From NCBI GenBank assembly GCA_963971405.1, contig OZ020488.1, positions 26,183,089 through 26,247,088 of the forward strand: a DNA stretch of 64,000 nucleotides, read 5' to 3'. A model generated the notes under the pieces. That model was not told the origin of the DNA, ran no database searches, and worked only from the letters and a program-made list of their open reading frames with translations. Shown here piece after piece: positions 13,444-26,209 of the stretch. Within the stretch, counting starts at the first letter, position 1. Each line of letters starts with the position of its first letter. The position numbers and the translations under genes are program-made. The stretch comes from Psococerastis gibbosa (Eukaryota; Arthropoda; Insecta; Psocodea; Psocidae).

Positions 13444-13818
13444 TTATATGGCAAAGGAGCACGGAATTCGGTACTGCCTCGCTGCAGTCTGCAAGGACAC
13501 CGAGTATCCGGAAGACCCCAAAGAAAAAGTAAAGCCGTCGGTTTTTTTCATTTTTGAAATACTTTCCCAATAATATTTTCCATTCGTATTAAAATTTCTC
13601 CGTTATTCGTTAGAACAGTCAGATTTTATAACTTTAATAAGATTCTTTGATAATTTGACATTGACAAAATTCCATAACGCGCTGTGAAAGTTGAGAAGAA
13701 ACTCAATTTAGAAGTTAATAAGTCAATGTGTATTGAGAAAGACATTACTGGAAGAAAATAATAATTCCAATTTTCCAAGATTTGCAATAGTGCTACGAAA
13801 TCAAATTCAATATAATAA

Positions 13819-13856
13819 AGCAGCAACAGCAGCAGCGACAGCAGCAGCAGCAGCAT
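13819..13856. repeat. (AGC)n trinucleotide repeat
   Basis: Interrupted CAG/AGC repeat. In the antisense direction it reads as a leucine run, which is an artefact of the repeat. Confidence 0.85.
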
Positions 13857-14053
13857 TAGGCAGAATGAACCAAATACATGCAGGGTATTTCAGGTGAATG
13901 GCGAAAAACTTCGAGAGCGTATTCCCCGTCAAATTTGGAGTAAAAATATCGAGTTAGGGGAGCATTAATGGTCATGTATTGGAAATTTGCAGAGTTCTAA
14001 GCATTGAATATGAACAAGCAAGAAAATGTGGGTTTAATGACCAATTGTAGTAC

Positions 14054-14212
14054 TTAACAAAGGGTTAGTTGGACTTACATTGCGTGCTGTGTTAATAGTC
14101 ATTAGAGGCATGAGCCTTATAGTCATCGAACAACTAGGGTGGAGCCCATTGTCAGGGCAACCCTTTGTTAAATAGTATTGCACCATTGCCATTAAACGTT
14201 ACCAACATAACT
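14054..14212. mobile_element. MITE-like repeat with 13-bp inverted ends
   Basis: TTAACAAAGGGTT (14054-14066) is perfectly inverted as AACCCTTTGTTAA (14159-14171). Homology to the copy at 12527-12603 continues to about 14212, so the true right boundary is uncertain. Confidence 0.5.
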
Positions 14213-14578
14213 CAAAATATGTTCAGTAACCCGAAAATTGCTTGAAAATGCGACAAAATTTTCATTAGTTTTAGTAATACTTCTGAGTTTACACAATGTA
14301 TCTTTTCTCTGCTTTTAGTTTTTAAAAAAACGCTCATACCATTAAAAATAAAAATAAAAAAACAACTCTGCACTAATTTCATTAATTATATAATAGTATT
14401 ATTGTATACATTATATAGTTACGTAGTATACATTAATGTATTAATTAACACAGGTGCGCCACTACGACTGACGCACCTTCGCGGGTTGCTCATTACCATT
14501 AATTCCATGGAAAATTACAATTTTCAGCACATTCTGAACCAAAATAATATGTTCGTTCCTACGAGCCATTCCCACTTA

Positions 14579-14727
14579 GCATGGCCGTGCCCAGGGGGGT
14601 GGTCCAAGGGGTCCGGACCCCCCGAAATAAATTTTCCTATGTAAACTTGTATTGTTTGAAGAATTTATCAATTAATTCATTAATAAATTTTTTGGACCCC
14701 CCGAAATCAAAACTGGCCACGGCCTTG
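14579..14727. repeat. GGACCCCCCGAAAT repeat
   Basis: The motif GGACCCCCCGAAAT occurs twice (about 14616-14629 and 14694-14707). The segment is bounded by GGCCGTG on the left and CACGGCC on the right, suggesting a small foldback-type element. No second copy was found in the window. Confidence 0.4.
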
Positions 14728-15240
14728 CCACTTGGGAATAGAGAAACACGATTTAGGCCAGGCCTATAGGGCTAAACACTATTTCACTACATAGAACTAT
14801 TAAAGGTATGCTCGATTTTCAAGACAACGCAACGGTACACTAAGGGCAGATCCCAATAACTTATCTCAAGAGTTCTATTTAGGAGAGATGGGACATTCGA
14901 GCGCGCCAATTCTTTTTTTTTTAATCCTGGGGCACCTGGCACCTTTTCAAATGGCTGGTGGGATGCGTGGACCAAGAAATTAAAAAACACATTTTTGGCG
15001 GGAAGCGAATGTTCCACCTCTCCCATAGAGAACTCAAGGAACAGCCCTTGTGGGTGGTAATATGGGGGTGTAACGTTACAAGTTAAGCACATGGTGGACG
15101 TAAGTTTTGCAGCCAGTTTGTTATTGTAAATTTATAGAAACGTGACACGTTAAGGGGAAGATCTAGGGCATATAAATGATTTATATGGGTAAGTTTTTGG
15201 CAAGCACCTTCCCCGTAAGGCTACAACCAGGATTTCAATC

Positions 15241-15471
15241 ATGTTTACTCTCCGGAAGGGCATCGTCGTATCTCCTCTAGATATAGTAGTTTCTTATAGC
15301 ATTTTGGAACAAATGATTTATCGTGAACATCCCGTTGATCTAATCCTTTATGTGTTGCGTAGGCTTGAAAATATAATTTTCCATTTAATCACTATCAACT
15401 ACCACAATAGAAACAATAGAGACTCAACTTTAACAGCTAAATTAGTATTAAAGTCAGGACATGTCGTGTAG
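15241..15471 (+). other. open frame of 76 codons, unassigned
   Basis: No domain, no splice context and no unusual composition. Probably chance. Confidence 0.12.
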
Positions 15472-15485
15472 TATGGACTCTAATT

Positions 15486-15545
15486 AGAGAGGGCTTCATA
15501 GCCTTAACACCCCTAGGTTGGCTAAGCAATAGAACAAAAAATAAT
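15486..15545 (+). repeat. SINE family A, 3' end fragment
   Basis: GAGGGCTTCATAGCC-TAACACC and TAGGTTGGCTAAG-AATAGAACAAAAA match the 3' part of the SINE copies at 20645-20835 and 23499-23700. Confidence 0.55.
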
Positions 15546-18500
15546 TATTTATTAATTGAATCAGATTACCGAACTGTCGACAAAACTTCACGTTTTGACC
15601 CATCGTTAACTAATGTATTAAAAGGATTTAAACGGATTATTAGAATGCAAGTATTCAAACAACTTCTTCACCATTGTAGCTAGTGATAGCAGTTCTTAGA
15701 GTTCTACAATACAATTATGTTCTATGACCAGCCATTGAAAACGTAGCAGGTGGTCCCACGATTCAAAAAAATATTTGTGGCGGCCAATGTCGAACCTCTC
15801 CTGTATAGAGCTCTAGTAGTTCTGATGAGTTACGATAAAATAAAACATTCAACTAATTTTTCAAGTATTCCTTCCTCTAATTTCCATGCCTGTAGTGGCT
15901 GTCTGCAAAGTTGATAGATGGTCATGTACCATTAATGACATTACATGATAATACATGGAGACTTACATAGTTACAGAACACGAGCATATACGTCTTTAGC
16001 ACCAACTATAACTTCAGAGAGCTTAAATGCTTAGCAGGGCATACTGCATGACTCCACAACTGCTCAGTTTCCCATTATAAATAATTAGCAGAACCCTTTA
16101 AACCTAACTAACCGTATGCATTTATTCAATGACAACTCCAGTAACGTATAGCTCGTAGATACTATAAATTAAAACTAAAAGGATAATGACTTGAAGATAA
16201 TGGGTTAGAGACCATCTCTAAGAGAAAGCTTCCTACACTGTCACTGAGGCACTAGCACAATGACAATGACAGAACTACCTGATTTTGACGATTTTACTTT
16301 AAACTTTCTTGTCAATTACTTGCATTGTATAATTTAACAGAAATACATATATATTTATTTATAATTATTTATAAATTAATTAATTAAAATAACTGCACTG
16401 CAACTGCTATAGTACATGAAATAGGACCCAGCACGATTTTTCAAGTAAAAGAAACCAAAAGAAAACGTCTGAAGAGAGATTAAAAAATAATAAACAAGGG
16501 CAAAAACATTCATTTATAAAGGCGGTTTTCATCCATGTCTATTTGTCATCCCCGGGACAAGAGGCTGTTGGAAAGAATGAGGAAAGGGAGGCGGCGCTGA
16601 TTGGAGAGGGCCGGCCGAGTAAAAAAAACTGCAGCGGCAGAAGCTGTTTGAGCGGCTCTTGAAGGAATCAACCTTTAAAAAAGCCTTTGCCTTTCCTATC
16701 ACGTGTTTGCAGAACCCTCAACAACACTGCTCCGATTAATTACTAGTACGGAAAAAATATTCCGCAGAAGTAGAGTAAAATAATGACGAAAGAAAATAAT
16801 AAAAACATAACTGGTTAAATAATAACCGACCAAAAACAAACCAACAACATAAAAGTCAGTTATTAAACTCATTTTTCACCGAAATTGAAACAAAGGAGAG
16901 AAAAAAAAGAGGTACATGACAGAAATAAAAAAATAAACAACATGAAGAGTATACGGTCGGAGTGGATGGTCTTAATTAGTTTTATTACAGCAATTGTCCA
17001 GGACTCGACTCATTAATGGCAGCCAGCCAGAAGAGGGTTCAGTCTCAGTTCACATTCGCCCTAAAATACCGCACAATATTGCTGTTTATCTGGACGTTAC
17101 AAATTCGTTAGAAATTACTGACATTACAATTTACCAATAGCGGGAAATTTGTGGTCAGCAACGTGCACAGTGGTCGCGTATTTACCCTTCCGATGAAGGT
17201 AAGATTAGGTGAACTCAGCCCCAGCGAACATTTACTCTTTTGGGTCTCAAACCTGACCTTCTGGGTCATAGAACTGGACTCCGCCATTGTTGCAACGTTG
17301 TCTGACAATTTGACATTGTGGGGTGCAGAAAGGCAACCTTGTAGCTATTTGTGAACTGGTACTTAAACTGTTAAACATTTTACCTAGGTATATCCGAAAG
17401 CAGAGTATCAAGAAAACTCTGTACCTGGCGGGACTTGTATTATCTATGCCATACCGGGGCATCGTGTTTACCACTACTTGATATACTATGTACGGATATA
17501 ATGTCTTAATGAGGTTGCTTATTCTACCTAAAGTCAATTTAGTGTTTAAAAATTGATAACTGTCAGTCAGCATTTCTGCAGTAATTCTTCTAGCAATACA
17601 AAAGCCCGTATGACATGGTATAATACTGCCTCAAAGGGAGTTGCCAAGAAAAAACGTCTTAGTCTAAAATACAGTAAGTACATACGCACGTGCTGGTTCA
17701 GGGACTTGAAACATCCTTACCTGTAAAAAGTAAAAATAAACACATGAACATCTTTCTACGATACCGTTCATCCTATATTTTCGAAAAGGGAACTCGTTTC
17801 AGCATAATAAAGCGATTGTAACATCAGTGAATGTATCGTAAACGGATTATTCCATGTATCACATAGTATTCCAATCATAAAATCGAACTAATATTACTCA
17901 TAAAATGAAAATAATTATAATAAACATAACTAAAATTTAAGAAAATAATAAACAATCAAAAATTAACCACCCACACTCTAAATATCAATTGATAAACAAA
18001 TAAGAAATATAATAAAATGAAAATGACATTTACGATGGATTTAGAGGGTTCGCTTCATTTCAGTGTCTTGCAAAATAATTTTCCATTGTTATCATTTATC
18101 ATCGAAAATGGGATTCTCGATTGAACATATTTAGCACAGCATGCTAAATACCGGATAGTGAATGCCCTTATTGTTCATTAATGGCGAACAATTCTTTAAC
18201 ATATAATTAAAAATTAAACATACATTTAATTTCCGTCCTTACGAATCACAAACCCACCCAAGAACCTTTACTACAATAATATTAAAATGGTATTTAAAAT
18301 AAAAATGTCCATCCCAAAAATAACATATTATTTAAACAAAATTAAAACCGCACAAATTTGGACATTATATTTAGATAGTGAATTAAAAGTTCATAGACAT
18401 CAAACTTTACAAATTTGAAACTGGAGTAATTATTATTACTAGTGCTATATCGTATTATAGAAAAATTACAGAAAATGGAAAACTTAAAGTAAGCTTCATT

Positions 18501-19016
18501 TATAATTCCTACGGTGAAATACTGCCACTGTTTATTTTCACTTTCACAGTCCTCCTTCTTTGGGCCCCAATGAGTCATTTGCGTTATTTTAAAAAAAAGA
18601 AAGTGTGGGAGAATCCGCACTTGGAAATGTCTTCGGAAAGGAGAGGAATCTTTGTCTTTCTCAGCCCTTTCTTCATGAAATCAGTCTTCGTCTCAAGTAT
18701 TTAAGTATTTATACTATTCTCTCACTTAATTTTGAAATTCTTTACCAAGAACTAAAGTGATGTTTAAACGCGTATATTGTATTATACAACTTGAAGGCTG
18801 ATCTTAACTTACGTAAGATTTACTGGAATCTACTATACATGTACCTATACACATCGCCCTTCACGTTGTCACTACAGCGGAGTATTACTATGAAGTTGTA
18901 CACAACATCAGCTCATCAGTTTCTGCTTCATGACAATGAACTCTGACTGTGAAATCTGAAACCAGCTACCCATTTAGGAGCGGTGATAAAAAGTTTAAGG
19001 TGTTTCAGTTAAGGCA
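15546..19016. other. noncoding, nothing recognised
   Basis: AT-rich sequence. Overlapping open frames on both strands at 17108-17573 show no domain. The segment lies downstream of the splice donor of the minus-strand exon at 19049-19526, so it could be that gene's intron. Confidence 0.4.
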
Positions 19017-19048
19017 CTACAGATTTTTGAATAATAAAACAGACTTAC

Positions 19049-19526
19049 CTTTTTTAGGAGGGATGTAACCATGAATTTCACAATACGTGCCACCAGGTCC
19101 AGGGGAGTCTAAATTATAGTATGTAGTATTCGTTTCCGCGGGGCCCACAGGGTCGGGGGTGTAAAAGGACGTATTAGCACCGCCAGTACCGGGTTCTGGC
19201 TGGTAGAAGCTCGTTGTCGTGGTGGCCGGCGACAAAAAGTCGTCAACCGACCGTGAGGAAATCATGGATATGCCGCCCCCGTCAGTCTGCTGCTCAACGC
19301 TCCTCTGTCGGCGGCGCGTCCCAGAGCACCCGGCGACCGGCACCGACGAGGGGGATCCGCCGGCTGCCGCGTCCCGGGCCGCCTGCTCGCGGCGACATTT
19401 GGCACAACGCCTCATCTCCGCGCGGACACGAAGAAGCCATACCATGCCAAAGAGAGCCATCTCCCGCTTGACGAGCACCATCATGTCCATGGGGTGGGCT
19501 GGGTGCGGACCATGCTCCCCTGTCAT
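19049..19526 (-). CDS. candidate host-gene coding exon, tyrosine-motif protein, function unknown
   Basis: On the minus strand an ATG at 19526 opens 159 codons plus one base, ending at a canonical donor (AAAAAAG then GTAAGT, intron starting at 19048). An in-frame TGA lies two codons upstream of the ATG, so this is either the first coding exon or an exon with an unrecognised acceptor. The exon is much richer in GC than its surroundings. The N-terminal part has a short hydrophobic stretch (MALFGMVWLL) and a basic Cys/Arg segment (RRCAKCRR). The C-terminal part has repeated Ser/Thr-Tyr motifs (TSFYQPEP, TSFYTPDP, TTYYNLDSPG, TYCEIHGYIPPKK), resembling a signalling cytoplasmic tail. I do not recognise the family. 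If translation ran past the donor it would end at 19017. Confidence 0.5.
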
Positions 19527-20225
19527 ACCTCACTTGGCATTCGGCTGCCAGCCGGTTAATTCACTAGGCTTCCAAAATTATCGTCCACTACACACTGAAA
19601 GGATGCATCAAGAAAAATTTAGGCAGGGTTTCTTGAGAATCATGGGGAAGGGGATCCTTATTAAGCTTTAAGCTTTAACTCTGGGAGCCATGTCTAAATT
19701 TCTTCTGGTGTAAAAAGCTCGACTGCTTGATTTTTCGATAGCTACCCAAGTATCCAACGGATTTAACTGACCACAGTATTAAAACATTAAATAATTTCAT
19801 TTAACAGTCCTGTATTTTTTGTAGTCTCTTATTAATGAAAATATAGAAACCCTTTGCCGTCAGATGTCGACTATTGATAAGTCTACATCTAGCTCAGCCA
19901 GTGGCAAGAAGCGTTCTATTGAATATTGACGGAAGTGAGATACCCACAAAATGACATGTAGCCGATATAGTGCAACAGACTACATAATCCAGATTTGACT
20001 TCCTGACGCATAATACCGGCAACAGCGAGCCAAGTTACTTGTATGCAGGTTAAAATGCGAGCGATAGAGTTCTCTGTGGCACATATAAGGTACCAGTGTC
20101 GAGCGGTGGTGGCGTGGTCTGTCGCAATGCACAAGCAACAAGCAATAAGTCACCGGGCGCAATGCCAGCGCAACCCAGAGCACTGCAATCCTCAGGAAAC
20201 AATACCGAGTTCGGTTGTCACTGAG

Positions 20226-20560
20226 CAATGAGGTTCAATTGTGACGTCATTTTGTAGATGGCAGCACCAGTTGCACTGATATCAAAGCGTTGATTTTTCC
20301 ATAAGCCTCAATACTATTTTAAAATTGTTTTATTTATGTATTATTTTAAAGTGATATTTTTCTATAAATCATGGAGAATATATATATTAAATTATATGCA
20401 GCGAAATAAGGTCCAGGCATAGTAAAAATATTAATAGAATTAATTAGATGCTAAGAGCTTAGCTTTCACATGCAAACGGCGGCCATTTTGATTACTATAT
20501 GGATATCGGTTTGTCTTCAGCGAACCTAGTGACCAAAACTTTTCCTACAGAACCTCATTG
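20226..20560. mobile_element. MITE with CAATGAGGTTC inverted ends
   Basis: CAATGAGGTTC (20226-20236) is perfectly inverted as GAACCTCATTG (20550-20560). The 335-bp body is AT-rich and noncoding. A second copy with minor differences is at 24183-24525 (repeated at 40378-40720 in the duplicated segment). Confidence 0.7.
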
Positions 20561-20644
20561 TCTTCGGAAGGGTCCAGTCCGCCATCTAAGAGGTTTACCT
20601 TGCCAGTACTGCGACAGCCATGGCCTCGCTGCAAACTGTATGTT

Positions 20645-20835
20645 TAGAGTAGTGATACGCACTCAGACATTCACGCGAAAGGTTATTGGTTCGAGTACCT
20701 CACTTGCTATATTTTCTGGCCACGCTTTGGGGGGCATGTAAAGCAGGTGGTCCCGGGCCTTCCTAGCTAAGTGTAAGAGGGGGCTTTATAGCTCTAACTC
20801 CACCAGGATGGCTAGGAAATAGAACAAAAAGTTAC
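20645..20835 (+). repeat. tRNA-derived SINE, family A
   Basis: The head has an A-box-like TAGTGATACGCACTC and a B box ATTGGTTCGAGTACC. The body reads GCTATATTTTCTGGCCA, GGGCATGTAAAGCAGG-GGTCCC, CCTTCCTAG and GGCTTTATAGC. The tail is AGAACAAAAAG. The minus-strand copy at 23499-23700 matches throughout, and a 3' fragment is at 15486-15545. Confidence 0.7.
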
Positions 20836-21484
20836 GCCTGTACCTATAAATAGATAGAAACTTTTACAATTTACGGTCATATGGCGTACGCTTTTAGGTT
20901 TATCTATATCTATAACCAGTGCATTGCATGCGTTTCAGTAAGTACTGATATTGTGAGTACCACGCTATTTCAGCCCATTCGTCAGGATTTTGGCACAAGC
21001 GATCATAATCGCTTAAATTATGCTCCAATAACGTCAAAAAAGTCATAATTGCTCCGCCCGCGCGAGAAAAGCAATAAAACTCACATTGAATGCCTCCTTA
21101 ACGTCCATATTCCAGAAAAATGTACAATTTATTTCTTCCAATAAAACTTTTCAACGATAATTGAATAAAAAAGGAAGAAAAATACACCTTCTCTCCATTT
21201 TCAATTTTTGATTTCCGCTACGTATTCAGTTTTCATATAACTTACCCTAGGGGTATTGGTAAACCTCAAACATATTATTGCAGTCAACGGAATTCACGAT
21301 TTATTATATTAAATTAAATTTATTCTATGTAAAATATGGTTTTGCATTTGGAGTGGAAAGTATATATTTCAATGAAATCAAATAAAACCATCATATAGCA
21401 ATATTGCTGGTTGTAGAAAGGGTTATGCTTAATGTACAATATATTATAATCTGTACTTATGATCCATTTACCAATATTTATAGT
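20836..21484. other. noncoding
   Basis: No gene or repeat recognised. It borders the left edge of the 8.8-kb duplicated segment. Confidence 0.4.
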
Positions 21485-21485
21485 G

Positions 21486-23498
21486 TTACTAACACTTCTT
21501 CTTCCTTAGTGCCTTAGTATTACTAAAACAGTAGTTGTAAATATATGAGGTGTGCGAACTCTTCTGTCTTTGGGTTGTAGATTTAGAAGTCTATTGGTTG
21601 TAGATAACTTGATATCTAGTTAATATTGTACAAAAGACTGGGTTTGATGAAGTACTTACTGTATTGTAATGAACAACAACCATTACGTCAACTAACATTT
21701 TTCGTGCAATGTAGCCTGTTTCATACACTTCTTCAGCCGAAAATACTTGATGTAGATTAAAGCGCCCATTTAAGTAAGCAAGTAGCACTAGTAGCAGTTG
21801 CAATAAGTCACTCTAGAGACACATAGGATGCTCTTGTGTAAACAGGGCAGTGGTCAAAAATCCACCTTGTATCGTACATAAAAACAACATAACTAATTAA
21901 TGCAACTATAAAACTAAGTCTCTTCCCCCCTGTGCAAACATGTTGAGCTCAAATCAACAAAACACATCTCCATGGGGAGACATATACCGCATGTGCGAAT
22001 TACTGAACCCAATTCGCGAGAACACAACACCCATAATTTATAAAATTACACACCGAACTCATGACACTCCCACTCCACAGCAAAATGGGACAACCGGCGA
22101 TTCTGAACAGTTATATCACAAAATTTAGTTCAAAAACTGGTATAAACAACAAAGAGAATGAACGAACCAGAAATGGATACTGTTGACATAAGGCTGTCGG
22201 CAGACTCCGGGGGAGACTAAAAATAAAACTTTAAGGGTCGAATTCCATTCCAAGGCGAGTTCTCTTCCAAAAACCCAAAAAGCAGTCATGTGGACAAGAT
22301 AGCAGCATCAAGTTGACATAGACCACCCCCACACTTTGAATCTCCCGCCAAAACGTTGATAAGATTTTCTATTTCCAATAAGAAATTAAGGGCGCAAAAT
22401 GCTACAAAACAGGCGGGTGGAGCTGATTGACTGCTTGATTAATTAGCTGTCAAACAGAGTGACTTAAAACGGAACTTTATAAATTGGCTCACTGAAATTA
22501 TAATAAACACAAAATCGTAAACGCTCTAATAATTGCTTCGACGAAACTCTACGCCACCTCGGCCCACCCCGCCTTCATGTTTGTCGGCAGTCAAAACTTT
22601 CTTTTTTGTTCCCAAATTCAAAGACACTTAACACTAATGCACAGAGTCTCAAGTTTTTGTGAGTCATGTTTGTGCTGACCAAACTAAATATTTCTGTCGC
22701 CTGGATGCTTCCTGATCTTGAAAAAAAAAGACAAAAACCTTTTTTTTATCAAGTCACAGCAGGCGATTGTGGAGGGGAAAAAAAGTTTAGGAAAAAATGT
22801 TTCTGTAGGAAGGGATAAAATAATGATCGGTGTGTCTCTCTAAGACGATTTGTTTTATTTTCCCATGTATTTTTAAAGAGAATAGTTCGGGTGATGCTGA
22901 GCTTGCAGACATTAAAGGCGAAATGAAAAAAGGAAACCTTGAATGTGTCATTTCACGTTTCCTGCTCTACTGGATGAAACAAGTTGCACAGGACGTCTAC
23001 TAACAGCAACACTACCGCTAGGTACGAGAAATGACGACGATGGTTAAGTTAATCAATTTATTTATGCAGAAACATTATCAGCCTGGCGGTTTATGAGTTC
23101 CATAATTCATTTTCAATCAATTTTGTGCTGCTGCTCCATCAATATTAACTTTGATTGCAATAAATGTGACATAAGAATGAATATTTATGAGGTTGCATTG
23201 TTTTTATTTGAATTAGATTACATATTAGTCTTGAAATTCTTCAGAATTCTCCAGAAAACGGAACACGAAATGAGACTTCGTAATATGGATAACAACATAC
23301 TATCTGACCAGCAATTAATACCATGAAACAAGCATGGCAGAAAATGATAAACACATTCATGGCTTTTCAAATATTTAAACTTTTGTGAGCCGTAATCGAC
23401 AGTTTTAACAGAATAACCGAAATTAACAGAATAAAATAACTGAACAATCATAGTAGGTAAGCATAATACAAACAGGTTTAAATAAATAAATAAATAAG
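21486..23498. other. noncoding stretch in duplicated segment
   Basis: No gene recognised. Open frames of 60-77 codons here recur unchanged at 37786-39646 only because the whole segment is duplicated. Confidence 0.4.
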
Positions 23499-23700
23499 GA
23501 CTTTTTGTTGTTTCTATTTGTAGGCCAACCTAGCGGAGTTAGGGCTGTAAAGCCTTCTCTTACACTCAACTAGGAAGGCCTGGGACCGCCTGCTTTACAT
23601 GCCCTCCGAAGCATGGCCAGAAAATATAGCCAGTGTGGGACTCGAACCAACAACCCTTCGGGTGAAATTCAGAGTCTGTACCACTACGATACATGTCCTG
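23499..23700 (-). repeat. tRNA-derived SINE, family A
   Basis: On the minus strand it reads A-box-like TATCGTAGTGGTACAGAC, B box GTTGGTTCGAGTCCC (23636-23650), a body with GGCTATATTTTCTGGCC, and a tail with AACAACAAAAAG. This is the best-preserved copy. A T-rich/ATAA microsatellite borders its tail. Confidence 0.7.
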
Positions 23701-24182
23701 TTTCTGTATGAATTCGTTATTAATAATAACTTAATGATTTAATTAGCTTACAGGGAGCGAAAAGGGTGAGTAATACTGAGGATTTCGATGAAGGTGGGTC
23801 ACTAAATCAGTAAAACTAACAGCAGTTAGTCAGTTCACGGTGAATTAGGCTGACGAGCTGTAACGAATTTATGACTATGCCCAATCACATATGCTGCGAT
23901 ATTTTCCAGAAAATGCAATTAAGTACCACCTGTTTTCCAAATGCTATTTTAAATTCAGCTCATTAAATAATTCAAATTGTTATGCATTGTAAATTTATTT
24001 GGATGAATATAAAAAAAAAAATTGTGCTTAACTAAAGCAGGAGGGCGAAAGGAAAACAATAAAAAAATAATAGGAAACTTCTAATTAACCTTCCCTTAGC
24101 TCCTTAAGCGTTTTAAAATCGAGCCACAAAGATTCAACCTTCAATATATCGCAAAAAAGGATAGTTGAAATGGCATGTCATG

Positions 24183-24525
24183 CAATGAGGTTCATTTGTC
24201 ACGTCATTTTGAAGATGGCAGCACCAGTTGCACTGATATCAAAGCGTTGATTTTTCCATAAGCCTCAATACTATTTTAAAATTATTTTATTTATGTATTA
24301 TTTTAAGGTGATATTTTTCTATAAATCATGGAGAATATATATATTAAATTATATGCAGCAAAATAAGGTCCAGACATAGTAAAAATGTTATAAAAAATAT
24401 TAAATGAATTAATTAGATGCTAAGAGCTTAGCTGTCACATGCAAACGGCGGCCATTTTGAATATAATGGATATCGGTTTGTCGTCAGCGAACCTAGTGAC
24501 CAAAACTGTCCCTACAGACCCTCAT
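24183..24525. mobile_element. MITE with CAATGAGGTTC ends, second copy
   Basis: About 343 bp and highly similar to 20226-20560. The right end is GACCCTCAT, so its inverted repeat is less perfect. Confidence 0.65.
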
Positions 24526-24580
24526 AGAGGCATATAAACATAATAGTCTCCTTAGTAACTTTGTAAAACTTGCTATCACT

Positions 24581-24758
24581 CATTGTTAAAATTAACTTTG
24601 AATAGTTTTACGAATAAAATAAAATTAAAAATTCACAACCGGTTTCGGCTCACGCCATCGTCAAGTGACACAATGGCACTTGACGATGGCGTGAGCCGAA
24701 ACCGGTTGTGAATTTTTAATTTTATTCGTAAAACTATACAAAGTTAATTTTAACAATG
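24581..24758. repeat. 178-bp near-perfect palindrome (foldback MITE)
   Basis: The left arm (24581-24667) and right arm (24677-24758) are inverted copies around a 9-bp loop, differing by a 5-bp indel and about one substitution. The core motif ACCGGTTTCGGCTC plus GACGATGG-type sequence is a widely dispersed foldback motif in insect genomes as far as I recall. Confidence 0.8.
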
Positions 24759-24784
24759 AATGACTCATATAGGCAGGTCACGAA

Positions 24785-26209
24785 ATTCACCTTGTATGGG
24801 TACCAGCACATTCAGGGATAGAAGGAAATGAAACAGCAGACAGACTGGCAAAAACTGCAAGAATAGAGGGAGAAGAAACCCAGGAACCACCAACCTGGAA
24901 TGACATCGCAGGAAAACACCCAAAGAACATTAAAAGAACCGGTCCGAGTTCACTCGAACATGCTTTCCAATTTATCAAAATTATTAGATAGAGAAAATTA
25001 GTAATTTTATGGCAAATATTTTTCCTATGGTTAAATTTCCGATATCTCGGGGGGGGGGGGGGGGGGGCGGTTGTCCACCTGACGTCACTGGAAGTGAGGT
25101 AAATTCTCGATAGGTCAAACAAACACATTAATTACCACACAGCAATAATGGCAGGGCATGCAATGCATTTGAGCGCGAATTTTCTATCATTTTTTTCAAA
25201 AAATAATTTTTTGGGCAAAACCAAATATTTTTTTGGAAAAGCAACCTATCCGGTTTCGTTACTCAATTTAACACCTAAAACATGCTTGAAGGTAGAAATC
25301 ATCGATAGAAAGGTTTCGCATTTTTTAGTCATTTTTTCATTAAAATTTAGTTATTTTTATTTTTTTACCCCCAGAAGCAAACTATCAAGGGGCAAGCGAC
25401 CCCCCGCATTTTGTCAACATTAATAACGACTACAATCTACGAGAATTTAAAAGAAATCGTTGGAGCCGTTTTTGAGAAATAATTTTTTTAGACGTTTTTT
25501 GGAGTTTTTTGAAAATAAAACCCCCCCAAATTGAGTTAGCCCAAAAAAAAAAAAAATGGTCCCGAGGTATGATTTTTGTGAACCTACATGCCAAATTTCA
25601 CTCAAATCCACTGAGTAGTTTGCCCGGAAATCGACGAACAGACAGACCGACAGACCGACCGACAGACAGACATTTTGTAAAAACCACTTTTTTGGGTTCC
25701 TGGGACCTCAAAACGTGTAAATCCGTTGAAATCTCGGAATCGAAAATTTCGACCATCACAAAGCTTTCCTTATACTACGTATAAATTGGAAAGCAATAAA
25801 CTGGCAGAGAAGGTGGGACGCATACCGAACCACTACCCTAAAGGCCATACAACCTAACATCCCAAAATGACCTTGGTACTGGAAAAACCCTCTCACGAGC
25901 AGGGTCCAAACCAAGGCCATACATAAGACTGCGGCTAGGTCACGCCTCCTTCCCATGCCATCTGGCACGGATCGGTGTTCGAGAGTCTCCTCTCTGTGAG
26001 TGTGGAGATCAGGACGGCACTCCGGACCACATAACTTTTGAGTGCCCCCTATACAGCCGGGAGAGGACAAAGCTAATTATCGTAGCAGGTTGCAGGACCA
26101 GGGGAAGTTGCCGCCATTCACATACAATATGGATGTGCTCCAGGACTTGGATAGAGAGGTGTTGACGGAGGTGGTCCGCTTCCTGGAGGGTATCGGACAA
26201 AAGTGGTAG
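24785..26209 (+). pseudogene. I/Jockey-group retrotransposon ORF2 3' fragment, interrupted
   Basis: From 24785 the reading frame gives the RNase H C-terminal motif (VWVPAHSGIEGNETADRLAK). It is then broken at about 24934 by an 860-bp repeat and resumes near 25798 (NWQRRWDAY). After a stop and a frameshift it continues as RLGHASFPCHLARIGVRES, then a zinc motif (CECGDQDGTPDHITFEC) and a C-terminus ending at TAG 26207-26209. It is therefore a 5'-truncated, frameshifted and split remnant. It belongs to a different lineage from the intact fragment at 49806-51723. Confidence 0.8.
24934..25797 (+). repeat. 860-bp interspersed repeat inserted in a retroelement
   Basis: Homologous, in inverse orientation, to 49545-49805 plus 51724-52314. 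Features are TGCTTTCCAATTTAT (24961-24975), perfectly inverted at 25781-25795; a long G-run near 25050; and a (GACA)n-type stretch with ACAGACAGACCGACAG near 25640-25670. Homology to the other copy extends 27 bp left of the inverted repeat, so those repeats may be subterminal. No coding function is evident. Confidence 0.65.

Noticed and set aside
17108-17573. Overlapping frames on both strands as a host exon
   Set aside because: Both strands are equally open, with no splice pattern or recognised motif, so I could not support either.
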